Source: Acidobacteriota bacterium
GTDB lineage: Bacteria > Acidobacteriota > Terriglobia > Terriglobales > Acidobacteriaceae
Assembly (NCBI GenBank): GCA_021793405.1
Contig: JAJYSV010000007.1
Location: 56,109 to 120,108, forward strand
Direction: 5' to 3'
DNA: 64,000 nt
Part shown: piece after piece, positions 1 through 9,439 of the stretch
How positions within the stretch are numbered: the first letter of the stretch is position 1
Layout of the letters: each line of letters opens with the position of its first letter
The notes under the pieces: generated by a model
The model's database searches: none
Seen by the model: the letters and a program-made list of their open reading frames with translations, nothing else
Told to the model about the DNA's origin: nothing
Program-made: the position numbers and the translations under genes

Positions 1-3000
1 GAATTGACCGCTGCTGGAATCGATCCTGGCTTGATCGCCCGTCCAGACTACGTGTGGGCCAGCGGCACGATTCATGAGCCAGACTATTTCGATGCATCCT
101 TTTTCGGCTTCAGCGGGCGCGAAGCCGAGATCATCGACCCACAACAAAGAGTATTTCTCGAGTGTGCCTGGGAGGCGCTCGAAGATGCCGGTTGCGACCC
201 TAGCTCGTACCCGGGTACCATTGGCGTCTTTGCCGGCGCGGGAATGAATTCCTACGGTGTTGTCAACCTTCTCTCCAATCCAGAGGTGATCGAGTCTGTC
301 GGCGGCTATCAAGTGATGGTCGGCAACGATAAGGATTTTCTCTGCAGCCGGGTGGCGTACAAGCTGAACTTACGAGGTCCGGCAATCGGAGTGCAAACAG
401 CGTGTTCCACCTCGCTGGTAGCTGTGCAGATGGCGTTTGAAAGCTTGCTTCGACACGAATGCGATATGGCCCTTGCCGGGGGCGTTTCTATTCCCATTCC
501 GCAGAGCCCCGGGTATCTCTATGTTCCGGGCATGATTCTGTCGCGGGATGGTCATTGTCGCGCCTTCGATGCCGCGGCTACCGGTATCGTGCCGGGGGGC
601 GGAGCTGGCATCGCCGTATTGAAGCGTCTCGACGATGCGATCGCGGACCGGGATCATATCTACGCTGTGATTCGAGGAGCGGCAGTGAACAATGACGGCT
701 CGGCAAAGGTCGGCTACTCGGCGCCGAGTGTCGAGGGTCAAAGCGCCGTCATTCGAAAGTCGATGGAGATGGCTGGATTTGCTCCCGAGTCCATCGGCTA
801 CATCGAAGCCCATGGTACGGGCACAGAGGTAGGCGACCCAATAGAAATTGCGGCTTTGTCGAAGGTATTCGAATCCTCTGAAATAAAGCCGCACTCCTGT
901 GTGCTGGGATCGGTGAAGACGAACATTGGTCATCTGGACACGGCTGCGGGCATTGCTGGCCTCATCAAGACTGCACTGTGCGTCGAACGCCGCACGATCC
1001 CGGCGACGCTCCATTTTACACACCCGAATCCACTCATCGATTTTAAGAGAATGCCTTTCACCGTAAGCGCATCGCTGGCTACCTATGACAAGCCGGGACC
1101 GTTTCGTGCCGGAGTCAGTTCCTTTGGTATCGGAGGCACAAATGCACACGTTTCCATGGAAGAAGCCCCCCTCGTTCACTCCGACCCTTTGAGCGCATCG
1201 CAATTGATGGTTCTTTCGGCCAAAACGAGCGGCGCCCTCGATGCGCGGTCCGCTCAACTGCTGCGTTATCTCGAGGAAAATCCGTCAGCAAATCTCGCCG
1301 ACATCGCGTTCACGCTGCAGAAAGGACGTCAGGCTTTCCAACATCGTCGCGTGCTGGTGGCGCGGGATGTGGCAGCGCTTAAAACAATGCTGGAAGCGCC
1401 CCATTCACCATCGCGAAAATCCCAATCGTTGAGAACCGAGAATGCGCCCACGGAGCCCGCAGGAGTCGTTTTCCTTTTTCCCGGCCAGGGTGCTCAGTAC
1501 GTGAACATGGGACTTGATCTGTATCGCACGACGCCTGTCTTTCGCGACACCGTGGACCGTTGCTGCGAAATCTTGAAACCCCAACTGGATGTCGACCTGA
1601 GAAGTGTTCTTTTCCCCCCCTCAGGCAAGGAACAAGAGGTCGAGGGTCTGCTGAACCAAACGGCCATCACGCAGCCAGCGCTGTTTGTCGTCGAATATGC
1701 GATGGCAATGCTTTTCCTGGAATGTGGCATCCGGCCCGCAGCGATGATAGGGCATAGCGTCGGAGAATATGTCGCGGCATGTCTTGCCGGAGTATTTTCG
1801 CTCGAAGACGCCCTCGCATTGATTTCCACACGGGGAAGAATGATCCAGGCGCTGCCCGGCGGAGCCATGCTGGCGGTCAGTCTTTCCGAATCGGATCTTC
1901 TACCCTTACTCTCGTCCGAAACCTCCATCGCGGCCGTAAACGCGCCAATCCAAACAGTCGCATCCGGGACGGGAACGGCTATCGCAACTCTGGAGACCAG
2001 ACTCCGAGGTAAGAAAATTGAATGCAGGCGCTTGCATACTTCCCATGCCTTTCATTCACCTATGATGGACGAAATCCTGGAAGAGTTCGTTCGCCGTGTT
2101 GCCAAGGTCCAGTTGAATCCGCCTACGGTTCCTTATCTGTCGAACGTTACCGGCACGTGGATTACGGAGAGCCAAGCCACCGACCCGGAATACTGGGGAT
2201 CGCATATTCGAAAGACGGTCCAGTTCTCCGATTGCATTCAGAAAGTGATGAGGGAATCCAGCCCAATTCTGTTGGAGGTGGGGCCGGGCGAGACGCTCCT
2301 ATCGCTGACACGTCAACATCTGGAGCCGCGCAGCACGCGGCCCCTCATTCCTTCCATGCGGCCTCGTCAAGCGGCGCAAGATGACCGCGAGACTTGGCTG
2401 ACTGCTATCGGACGGCTCTGGCTTTTGAATATGCGGCCAAACTGGGATGCACTGCACGCAGGCGAACGGCGTGTCCGCCTGTCGCTACCCACCTACCCAT
2501 TCGAACGCCAGCGATACTGGGTAGAGCCGAAAAAAGCGACGGCAGTTACTACAACCGCAATGCCGCTCAAGCAGGCGGACATCGCGGATTGGTTCTATGT
2601 TCCATCGTGGACTCGCACCTCACCCGAACTTCTGAAGAAATCGCAAACCGATTCGACTCAGACATGGCTGCTTCTAGCGGAGGAGGGGAGCTTTCCCAAC
2701 GCTCTCGCATCCGAACTCGGCTCACATGGTCAGACAATCCGAGTACGAAGCGGAGAGAAATTTCTGCGGGTCTCTTCCGCGCTCTATGAGATCGATCCCG
2801 CCAGACAAGAAGACTATCTCACGTTGCTCGACGATCTGCGAGCGAGCGAACATTGGCCGGATCGAATCGTCCACGCGTGGATGCCGGATGCAACCGTCGA
2901 AGGAGCCCTGCAAACCGCATTGGATCGTAGCGTGTTGAGCGCCATGTTTCTGGTTCAGGCCGCTCAGGAGCAAAGTTCCAGCAGGAGAATCGAGTTCAGT

Positions 3001-4470
3001 GTCCTCTCCGACCGCGCATACAGCGTGTTCGGCGAGCGTGTTTCTTCTCCAATCGCCGCCGCGCTGAATGCGTTTTGCGGCGTCATTCCGATCGAATGCC
3101 CGAATGTCACCTCCAGAGTCATCGATGTCGATCTAGTATCCAACTCCGCATCCGCGATCCAACAGCTTATCCGAGAACTCGTGTCTCCGCCGTCCAGCGA
3201 TATCGTTGCCTATCGCGGATCATCGCGATGGGTACAACATTTTGAACCGGTCCGAATTGAGAAGCCACTTCCAGACCAAAAGAACGACCGGAGCATTTCG
3301 CTGAGAGCCGGAGGCACCTACGTAATCACCGGAGGGTTGGGCGGCGTCGGGCTCGTTCTCGCCCAGCATCTGGCTCGAACTGCACAGGCGCGCCTCGTCC
3401 TTACTGCTCGCACGCCTTTACCAGCCGCCTCGGAGTGGAAAACACTCCTTGAAGCGCCGGAAACACCGGATGATCTCAAAAGGAAAATTCAAGGTGTCCA
3501 GTCGATAGAGGATCTCGGCGGGAAGCCAATCGTAGTCGCGGCGGATACCGTTGACGTGGCAGCGATGCGACAGCTTCTTGCCACGGTAGCTGCCGAATAT
3601 GGTCCGATTCGCGGCATCATCCATGCTGCCGGTATAGCCGGAGCTGGCATGATCCAAACAAAATCGCGAGAAGAAGCGCTCGCCGTTCTTTCACCTAAGG
3701 TGCAGGGAACGGAATGGATTCGCGAATGCCTGGCAGTAGCGGAGCTTGATTTCGTCCTGCTCTGTTCCTCCATCAGCGCCCTGATTCCATCGATCGGACT
3801 GTCCGACTATGCTGCGGCAAATGCTTATCTCGACGGCTTCGCGGCCGTCTATGACGACACTCGCGGCACACGGATTTTATCCGTGAATTGGGATACGTGG
3901 CGTGATGTCGGCATGGCTGTACACATGCAATTGCCCGCCGCGCTGGCCCACCTTCGAGAAGACAATCTGAAGCATGCCATTGGCTCTGCAGAAGCGGCCG
4001 ATGTATTCGATCGCGTGCTCTTTTCTCCCGTGTCACAGGTACTTGTTTCGACACGCGACTTCAACGCCCTGCAACGACTGACAGCGCAGGCCATCGCGGA
4101 TCTTCAAGAGGGAATGAACTCTGCACGCCCGCACCCAGCCATGAGTGTCCATGCCCGGCCAGATTCACTGGATGATTTTGTTCCGGCTGGGGATGAGATT
4201 GAACAGTTCATCGTGACTACGTGGCAAGAGCTTCTTGGAGTCGAACCGATCGGTATTCATGACGATTTTTTCAAACTCGGCGGCCACTCGCTGTTAGGAA
4301 CACAAGTTCTGGCTCGAATGCGCGAGCGTTTTAAAATCGATATATCACTGCGTATTATCTTTGAAGCTGCTACGCCAGCAGAGTTGGCGCAGCATGTTCG
4401 ATTAATGTCGTGGGCTTCGAGTTCGACATCCCCCACCTCGGCTCTGGAGCGCGAGGAGATCGAAATCTGA
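1..4470 (+). CDS. Type I polyketide synthase module KS-AT-KR-ACP (5' end outside window)
   Basis: The reading frame is open from the first base and the protein enters already inside a ketosynthase, so the N-terminus lies upstream. Numbering from the codon at position 4: KS cysteine in TACSTSL (Cys134), then EAHGTGT and KTNIGHLD; acyltransferase with GQGAQ and GHSVG (Ser585); ketoreductase NADPH motif TGGLGGVG (about 1109-1116) with Tyr1269 in the SDYAAANAY segment; acyl carrier protein GGHSL (Ser1429). The AT carries HAFH, the signature usually linked to malonyl-CoA rather than methylmalonyl-CoA. No dehydratase, enoylreductase or thioesterase is visible, so one extension plus ketoreduction is predicted. 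The KR has no clear LDD motif, so its stereochemistry cannot be called. The next gene begins with a docking domain, which suggests a hybrid PKS-NRPS line. Confidence 0.95.
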   Translation, partial: ELTAAGIDPGLIARPDYVWASGTIHEPDYFDASFFGFSGREAEIIDPQQRVFLECAWEALEDAGCDPSSYPGTIGVFAGAGMNSYGVVNLLSNPEVIESVGGYQVMVGNDKDFLCSRVAYKLNLRGPAIGVQTACSTSLVAVQMAFESLLRHECDMALAGGVSIPIPQSPGYLYVPGMILSRDGHCRAFDAAATGIVPGGGAGIAVLKRLDDAIADRDHIYAVIRGAAVNNDGSAKVGYSAPSVEGQSAVIRKSMEMAGFAPESIGYIEAHGTGTEVGDPIEIAALSKVFESSEIKPHSCVLGSVKTNIGHLDTAAGIAGLIKTALCVERRTIPATLHFTHPNPLIDFKRMPFTVSASLATYDKPGPFRAGVSSFGIGGTNAHVSMEEAPLVHSDPLSASQLMVLSAKTSGALDARSAQLLRYLEENPSANLADIAFTLQKGRQAFQHRRVLVARDVAALKTMLEAPHSPSRKSQSLRTENAPTEPAGVVFLFPGQGAQYVNMGLDLYRTTPVFRDTVDRCCEILKPQLDVDLRSVLFPPSGKEQEVEGLLNQTAITQPALFVVEYAMAMLFLECGIRPAAMIGHSVGEYVAACLAGVFSLEDALALISTRGRMIQALPGGAMLAVSLSESDLLPLLSSETSIAAVNAPIQTVASGTGTAIATLETRLRGKKIECRRLHTSHAFHSPMMDEILEEFVRRVAKVQLNPPTVPYLSNVTGTWITESQATDPEYWGSHIRKTVQFSDCIQKVMRESSPILLEVGPGETLLSLTRQHLEPRSTRPLIPSMRPRQAAQDDRETWLTAIGRLWLLNMRPNWDALHAGERRVRLSLPTYPFERQRYWVEPKKATAVTTTAMPLKQADIADWFYVPSWTRTSPELLKKSQTDSTQTWLLLAEEGSFPNALASELGSHGQTIRVRSGEKFLRVSSALYEIDPARQEDYLTLLDDLRASEHWPDRIVHAWMPDATVEGALQTALDRSVLSAMFLVQAAQEQSSSRRIEFSVLSDRAYSVFGERVSSPIAAALNAFCGVIPIECPNVTSRVIDVDLVSNSASAIQQLIRELVSPPSSDIVAYRGSSRWVQHFEPVRIEKPLPDQKNDRSISLRAGGTYVITGGLGGVGLVLAQHLARTAQARLVLTARTPLPAASEWKTLLEAPETPDDLKRKIQGVQSIEDLGGKPIVVAADTVDVAAMRQLLATVAAEYGPIRGIIHAAGIAGAGMIQTKSREEALAVLSPKVQGTEWIRECLAVAELDFVLLCSSISALIPSIGLSDYAAANAYLDGFAAVYDDTRGTRILSVNWDTWRDVGMAVHMQLPAALAHLREDNLKHAIGSAEAADVFDRVLFSPVSQVLVSTRDFNALQRLTAQAIADLQEGMNSARPHPAMSVHARPDSLDDFVPAGDEIEQFIVTTWQELLGVEPIGIHDDFFKLGGHSLLGTQVLARMRERFKIDISLRIIFEAATPAELAQHVRLMSWASSSTSPTSALEREEIEI

Positions 4471-4529
4471 GCGGGTCACTTTCGGCCAGGGCCGGATCGT
4501 TCGGTGTTGCCTGGGACCTATATAAGCGT

Positions 4530-6167
4530 ATGCAGGAACTTACGACGGGCCAATTTATTAGCCTCCTTCGACAGCGGAACATCGACGTCCGCGCCGAGGA
4601 CGGGCGGCTACACATCAGCGCACCGGCTGGTGCGGTGGATTCGCAGCTTCGCAGAGAACTCGCGCGCCGCAAGGGCGATCTCCTGTCGACTCTACAGAAT
4701 GCCGGCGCCGTTCGCCCGCAAAGCCCGTTGGTCCCGGCAGGACGGGCTGGAAAAATTCCCCAGACAGGTGCCCAGCAAGGGCTGTGGCTCATCGATCACT
4801 TCGATCCCGGCTGCGTTGCATACAACATTCCCATCGCCTATTTGGTGGAGGGGCCAGTGGATTTGGCGGCTCTCCAGATGGCCGCCGACCAGATGCTTGT
4901 CCGCCATGAAATACTGCGCACCTCCTTCTATGAGGAAGATGGCGATCTTTTTCAGGCTGTTGCCCCCGAGGCCGGTACCATGGTGGAGTTCACGGATCTT
5001 TCGAGTCTTGCCGAAACCAATCGAGACCAGGAACTCGATACGTTGATCCGTGAACAGGCGCGACGGCCATTCGATCTGCATCAACCGCCGCTGGTTCGGT
5101 TTCACCTGTTCCGTCTGACGGAGCAGCGGCACGTGGTATTTTTCAACATTCATCACATTATCGCTGACCGCAAATCATTGACGATTTTGTGGGAGGAACT
5201 CAGAATCCTGTATCAGGCGGCAATGCGAAATGAGACCGCCAACCTTCCCAAGCTTCCCATTCAGTATGCCGATTATGCCATGTGGGCGGCCCAACATCTG
5301 GCCGATGGTCGAATGCAGGAGCAAATCCTGTATTGGAAAACAAAGCTTGCTGGGTTGCCTGCCTATCTGGACCTTCCCACCAACCGCCCATATCCGGAAA
5401 AACGGACGCCGTGGGGCGCAACCACTCCTGTCGTGATAGATGTATCGTTGCGAGATGCAATGATGGAAATTGCCCAGCAAGAGGGCGCCACGATGTTCAT
5501 GACGCTGCTAGCTGCCTTTGCCGTTCTGCTGTACAAGCAATCGGGGAAAGAAGACTTTTGTATCGGCTCCCCCAGCACGCTGCGCAAGCACGTGGAAACA
5601 GAGTCTATCATCGGGTTGTTCGTGAACATGCTTGTGTTCCGTTGTGACCTGGGCGGCGAGCCCAGTTTCCGGGATGTTCTACGACGCGTACGTAGCACCG
5701 CCCTGGAAGCCTATGAGAACAGCGATGTGCCTTTTCAGGAAATAGTCCGGGCCTTGAAACCCGACCTTAGATCGTTACGGTCCCCGTTTTTTCAAGCGAT
5801 GTTTGGCTTTGACTCTGAGGATGGAAAAGGAACCAGCGGTTTGATACAACTCGACACAAAACCAGGTACAGCAAGATTCGATCTAACATTGCAACTAACC
5901 GAGCATGCTGACGGGATTTCCGGTTCCTTTGAATATTGCACCGATTTGTTTGACGCGCTGGACATGGCGGAGCTCAGCGGACGACTCGTTGCTTTACTCC
6001 GAGAAATCAGCGCGTATCCAGACCGTTCGGTCTCCAAATTAGAAATTCCTGCTACGAGCCGAGGAGAGGGAACTGTGGCGGATGCTCAGATGGAGAACTC
6101 GAACTTCTGGAGGCGAGCGACCAAACACGCCACGGAACGATTCGCGCATCGCTTCCAAAGGAATTGA
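4530..6167 (+). CDS. NRPS docking (TubC-like) plus condensation domain protein, probably truncated
   Basis: A 545-residue protein. The ATG at 4530 is chosen because residues 1-55 then match a TubC-type N-terminal docking domain, whereas an earlier in-frame start (4410) would overlap the PKS gene. Residues about 75-500 are a condensation domain that accepts an upstream acyl chain; the active site reads HHIIADR (208-214), so the usual glycine after the catalytic Asp is Arg. After the condensation domain the protein ends in about 40 unrelated residues; no adenylation or carrier domain follows. Another frame that opens at 6058 reads AEERELWRMLRW, which looks like the normal C-to-A linker, so a frameshift plus loss of the 3' part is likely. 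Alternatively it is a stand-alone condensation protein. Confidence 0.85.
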   Translation: MQELTTGQFISLLRQRNIDVRAEDGRLHISAPAGAVDSQLRRELARRKGDLLSTLQNAGAVRPQSPLVPAGRAGKIPQTGAQQGLWLIDHFDPGCVAYNIPIAYLVEGPVDLAALQMAADQMLVRHEILRTSFYEEDGDLFQAVAPEAGTMVEFTDLSSLAETNRDQELDTLIREQARRPFDLHQPPLVRFHLFRLTEQRHVVFFNIHHIIADRKSLTILWEELRILYQAAMRNETANLPKLPIQYADYAMWAAQHLADGRMQEQILYWKTKLAGLPAYLDLPTNRPYPEKRTPWGATTPVVIDVSLRDAMMEIAQQEGATMFMTLLAAFAVLLYKQSGKEDFCIGSPSTLRKHVETESIIGLFVNMLVFRCDLGGEPSFRDVLRRVRSTALEAYENSDVPFQEIVRALKPDLRSLRSPFFQAMFGFDSEDGKGTSGLIQLDTKPGTARFDLTLQLTEHADGISGSFEYCTDLFDALDMAELSGRLVALLREISAYPDRSVSKLEIPATSRGEGTVADAQMENSNFWRRATKHATERFAHRFQRN

Positions 6168-6385
6168 TCCGGGCAATTTCCTAAACTCATTGACATTGAT
6201 CGGAATGTAGCCGATTCGGAATCAACAGAACGGCCTTCGATAGGACCTTTCTGTAATTCGGGTCGTATGGAAGACTTGGAGCATTTCGATCCGTCGCGAA
6301 TGCTACCATACGGGTATTGCGGACTGTATCTGCATCACAGCGATTATTCCGCGCCGACTGTTTTTGCCACGGTCGAATCCACAGT

Positions 6386-6462
6386 GGCCCCGTAGCTCAG
6401 GTGGATAGAGCGACGGTTTCCTAAACCGCAGGTCGGAAGTTCGAATCTTCCCGGGGTCACCA
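6386..6462 (+). tRNA. tRNA-Arg (anticodon CCT)
   Basis: The cloverleaf can be drawn by eye: acceptor arms ggccccg/cggggtc, a D stem gctc/gagc, anticodon loop TTCCTAA with CCT in the centre, a T arm ggaag-TTCGAAT-cttcc, then A73 and an encoded CCA at 6460-6462. The anticodon stem has one mismatch at its outer pair (A-C). Anticodon CCT reads AGG. The gene lies between the broken NRPS gene and a methyltransferase on the other strand, and ends one base before the stop codon of that gene. Confidence 0.93.
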
Positions 6463-6463
6463 C

Positions 6464-7309
6464 TCAGCTTGCCGATTTTTGTCGCAGATACATTCCACTA
6501 AATGCTCGCACGGAATGGTCCGGATGAAATGGAATGTAGCAGCTGAACTCCGGATTGTCCCAGCTGTCCACCAACTCATAACCCAGATCGTAAGCCGACT
6601 CCAAGAATTCCCCACGATTTGCGATGCGGTAAGGAGCCAGGGCGGGCCCCATGTTATGCAGTGTGTAGAAGGTGTCGCGCTCAGTGAACGGCAATTTATT
6701 GATCAGCACATGCGCAGGAAGATTCGAGAGTCGACGGAAAGATTCAGCGAAGGTGGCTTCTGGAAATTGGAACGATCCGAATGTCAAAAAGAGAGGGAAC
6801 TCCTGCGCCCGCTCAAAGGTGGTCGTAAAAGCGAGCCGGCGTCTTGTGTCCTTTTCCTGCGCCAGCTCTTCCCCCGCACGGACGACAGCCGGCACATCGT
6901 AGATCGTCCACTGAAGATTCGGCGGATAGTCCAAGAGTTTTTCAAAAGAATAATAGGAGATGCCGAGATAGCCGCCAAAATCAAAGACGCGCGAATTTTT
7001 ATCCAGCAGCTTCGCAAGCCAGAAGAGTACGGGATAATCGCTGGAGCGGACGGAGCCTTTGTAGCCGAGAAACGTCGCTGAATCCGCATTGTCGTAGCTG
7101 TTGTTGCGCCCAGCGGGGATGGCCGCGTTGGCAGCGGCAAATGAGGGATAGACGCCGGAGAACAGACGCTCCCATTCCGCGACACGCAGAAAATGCTCTT
7201 CATATTCGAAGCGATGCCATTTACGGATTAGCGGAACAGCAGCTTCGACCTTATCGACGAAGTTCTTGGTTGCAGGCGAAAGCAGCAACCCCTTGATGGC
7301 TTGTTTCAT
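6464..7309 (-). CDS. SAM-dependent methyltransferase, TIGR04325-like
   Basis: About 281 residues from the ATG at 7309, which has an AGAGG ribosome site just upstream. The frame stays open to 7543, but the extra 78 residues look non-coding and the shorter form fits the usual size of this family. Visible features are a central segment VFDFGGYLGISYYSF, a glycine-rich SAM-binding loop, followed by WTIYDVPAVV and a C-terminal half ending in HPDHSVRAFSGMYLR. Family members are often found with polysaccharide genes, but none are seen here, so the substrate is unknown. The assignment rests on remembered family motifs. Confidence 0.75.
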   Translation of the reverse strand: MKQAIKGLLLSPATKNFVDKVEAAVPLIRKWHRFEYEEHFLRVAEWERLFSGVYPSFAAANAAIPAGRNNSYDNADSATFLGYKGSVRSSDYPVLFWLAKLLDKNSRVFDFGGYLGISYYSFEKLLDYPPNLQWTIYDVPAVVRAGEELAQEKDTRRRLAFTTTFERAQEFPLFLTFGSFQFPEATFAESFRRLSNLPAHVLINKLPFTERDTFYTLHNMGPALAPYRIANRGEFLESAYDLGYELVDSWDNPEFSCYIPFHPDHSVRAFSGMYLRQKSAS

Positions 7310-8177
7310 TCGACCTCTGACTCGATCAAGAGCGTTCCAGTCATTGTATGCGACGGAAGCGGTGACGCGAATGCGGAGCGAGCAGCAGCCTATTGGGCCA
7401 TATAGACCTGCAATTGCGCGGTTGTAATCACACCGCTGGATGGCATGGAAGGCTTGCACGGTGATTCCGTCCAAGACGGGCGCAGCAACGGTAGCATTGG
7501 TGCATCCCGACAGGGTAGCCAGTCCCAGGAACAAAATTAGCAAGGAGACCCGCCCCCCAGCCTAGCGAAGCAGATCGCCGCCTTGAGAAAAATGGCAGCA
7601 TGGTGGCGCCGAGTCCCAGCAGAAGCAGCAAGACGGCCCTCTCCTGTTCTGGGGCCGTTGGGTCATCTGCCCCACGTGCTGTCTTGGCGGCGCCCTTATA
7701 TCGATCAGCAGGTCGTTTCTCCGGTGGGGTGACTTGGGTACCCAACAACCGCAGCAAGATAATCGCAAAAACTCCTTGTTCGTGGGCAATCCGCGTGGCG
7801 GCAGGAGGTTGAAGCGGCAACACAAGCTGAGTTTGGCTTCCCCCTGTTGAAGCTGGTCGAACTGCTTGGTGTTTGCCATCCGATGGGCTAACACAACATC
7901 CGTTCAGTGATGGGAAAGCGCTATCGCCATTGGACGAGTTGATCCTTCTAAGGCAGGTGTGACTGAGATCATCGACACATATCCGGCTTTTGCAGAAAAT
8001 GAAGGGGCTGATGGTAAACGCAGAGTTGAGGATTGGCTGCTGCTAGGCGGCTAACTACCATTCCGACGAGTGCAGCGCGAGGCAGCACCACTTCTACCCC
8101 AGGAACCCCGCTCAATGCTCGTTGGAATCGCGTCCAGCGCGAACGAACTAGCTCGAGTAGCGACGAGGGGAATATCC
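7310..8177. other. 868-base stretch with no convincing gene
   Basis: Several open frames exist on both strands but none has a good ribosome site or a recognisable full protein. On the minus strand a frame spanning 7428-7823 contains PEQERAVLLLLLGLG followed by LPFFSRRRS, the layout of a PEP-CTERM sorting signal (with PEQ for PEP), but it continues past the basic cluster without a stop. This could be the decayed tail of a secreted-protein gene. I see nothing else that can be named. Confidence 0.4.
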
Positions 8178-9080
8178 ATGACACGAGTTGAGGGATTTAT
8201 CGCAACATTTGCGTTGTTGATACTTTTAGGGGCAAGTATTCCTTCTAACGCCCAAAGACCGCAGCAGCAAGGTAAGCAACGAGGTCCGGATCAGCAGCAA
8301 CAGGGAGCCCAGCAACCGAAGCAACAGGGCCGGGGCAATCAGCCGGCTGCGCAACAGCAGCAAAGAAACCCTAACCAGCAGCCAGCGGTCCAACAGCAGC
8401 GGCAGCAGGATCAGCAACACCAGCGACAGGCCCAACAGCAGCAGGTTAAGAACCAACAGCAGCAGGTCAAGAACCAGGAGAAAGCTGCTAAACAGCAACA
8501 GCAGCAGCGTTCCCGGCAACAGCAGCAGGTTAAGGACCAGCAGAAAGCTGCTAAACAGCAACAGCAGCAGCGGCGCTCCCAGGAACAGCAACAAGTCCAG
8601 AACCAGCAGAGGAGTTCTCAACAGCAACGACAGCAGCGCGCCCAACAGCAGCAGAAAACTCAGAACCAGAACCGCGCCCGGCAGATGCAACGCACGCAGC
8701 AACAGCAACGCGAACAGCAAAACCAGCAGCGTCAAATCTGGCAGCAAAATCGCGCCAGCAACTGGAACTCCCAACACCGCAGCTGGCAGCAACGCGGCGG
8801 CTACAACGGCTATCGAATTCCTGACACTTACTTTCGCAGCAACTATGGCCGGAATCACTGGTTCCGGATCTACAATCTCCCCTTCATGTTCGCGGGCGGC
8901 TATCCGCGCTTCCAGTACGGCGGTTATTGGTTCAACTTCCTGGATCCGTATCCCGAGTACTGGGGAAATAACTGGTACGAGACGGACGATGTGTACGTCG
9001 ACTACTACGATGATGGCTACTACCTGTTCAACCGCAGATATCCTGGTCGCCCTGGGATTGCAATCAGCATCTCGTTTTGA
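8178..9080 (+). CDS. Exported glutamine-rich protein with Tyr/Trp/Gly-rich C-terminus
   Basis: A 300-residue protein from the ATG at 8178, behind a GAGGGG ribosome site; upstream in-frame starts would break the signal peptide. Residues 1-27 are a classical signal peptide ending in SNAQ. Residues about 28-215 are very rich in Gln with Lys, Arg and Asn, in irregular repeats such as QQQQVKNQQ, KAAKQQQQQ and RSQQQ; this part is predicted disordered or coiled. The last 90 residues are different: YRIPDTYFRSNYGRNHWFRI, then repeated aromatic/Gly/Asp segments up to PGIAISISF. Similar tails occur in exported proteins of Acidobacteriota. Function unknown; periplasmic or surface location is inferred. 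Confidence 0.8.
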   Translation: MTRVEGFIATFALLILLGASIPSNAQRPQQQGKQRGPDQQQQGAQQPKQQGRGNQPAAQQQQRNPNQQPAVQQQRQQDQQHQRQAQQQQVKNQQQQVKNQEKAAKQQQQQRSRQQQQVKDQQKAAKQQQQQRRSQEQQQVQNQQRSSQQQRQQRAQQQQKTQNQNRARQMQRTQQQQREQQNQQRQIWQQNRASNWNSQHRSWQQRGGYNGYRIPDTYFRSNYGRNHWFRIYNLPFMFAGGYPRFQYGGYWFNFLDPYPEYWGNNWYETDDVYVDYYDDGYYLFNRRYPGRPGIAISISF

Positions 9081-9439
9081 TGTGGTCCGCGGTTTAGAAA
9101 GAGGCAGGATACTGGACTTATATCTTGCCGGAACTGGAGCACCTGGAGCGGAAATGGCTCGCAAATCAAGAAGCGACGGCTAATGCTAATGCAAAAGTTG
9201 CGCTGGCAGCCGAGTCGAAAAGCACAGAGACGAGATGATGATGGTGTTCATGCTTGTGGCCTGATAAATGGTACTTGTAACCTGGGAAAAGCAACCCCTT
9301 AGAAAGTACCTCCGTGTCCGATAACATGTATTCTGTATCCTGCAAAACGGCCACGGCCCGTTTCTCCCGTCAACCTTTATCTTTTGGGCCTTTTCCATTG
9401 AAACTGCTAGGCTTGGGTACAGCGCCTAGCTTTCTTCAT

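Noticed and set aside
370..1257. 295-residue minus-strand frame inside the PKS gene
   Set aside because: Antisense shadow of the ketosynthase; no motif or ribosome site.
7562..7894. Cys-rich 110-residue minus-strand frame
   Set aside because: No ribosome site, no motif, and it overlaps other equally open frames.
8250..8770. Repeats resembling a CRISPR array
   Set aside because: The repeats are irregular glutamine codons within a gene, without uniform spacers.
8226..9164. Leu-rich minus-strand frame with apparent membrane spans
   Set aside because: It is the antisense of CAG-rich glutamine codons, which reads as leucine.
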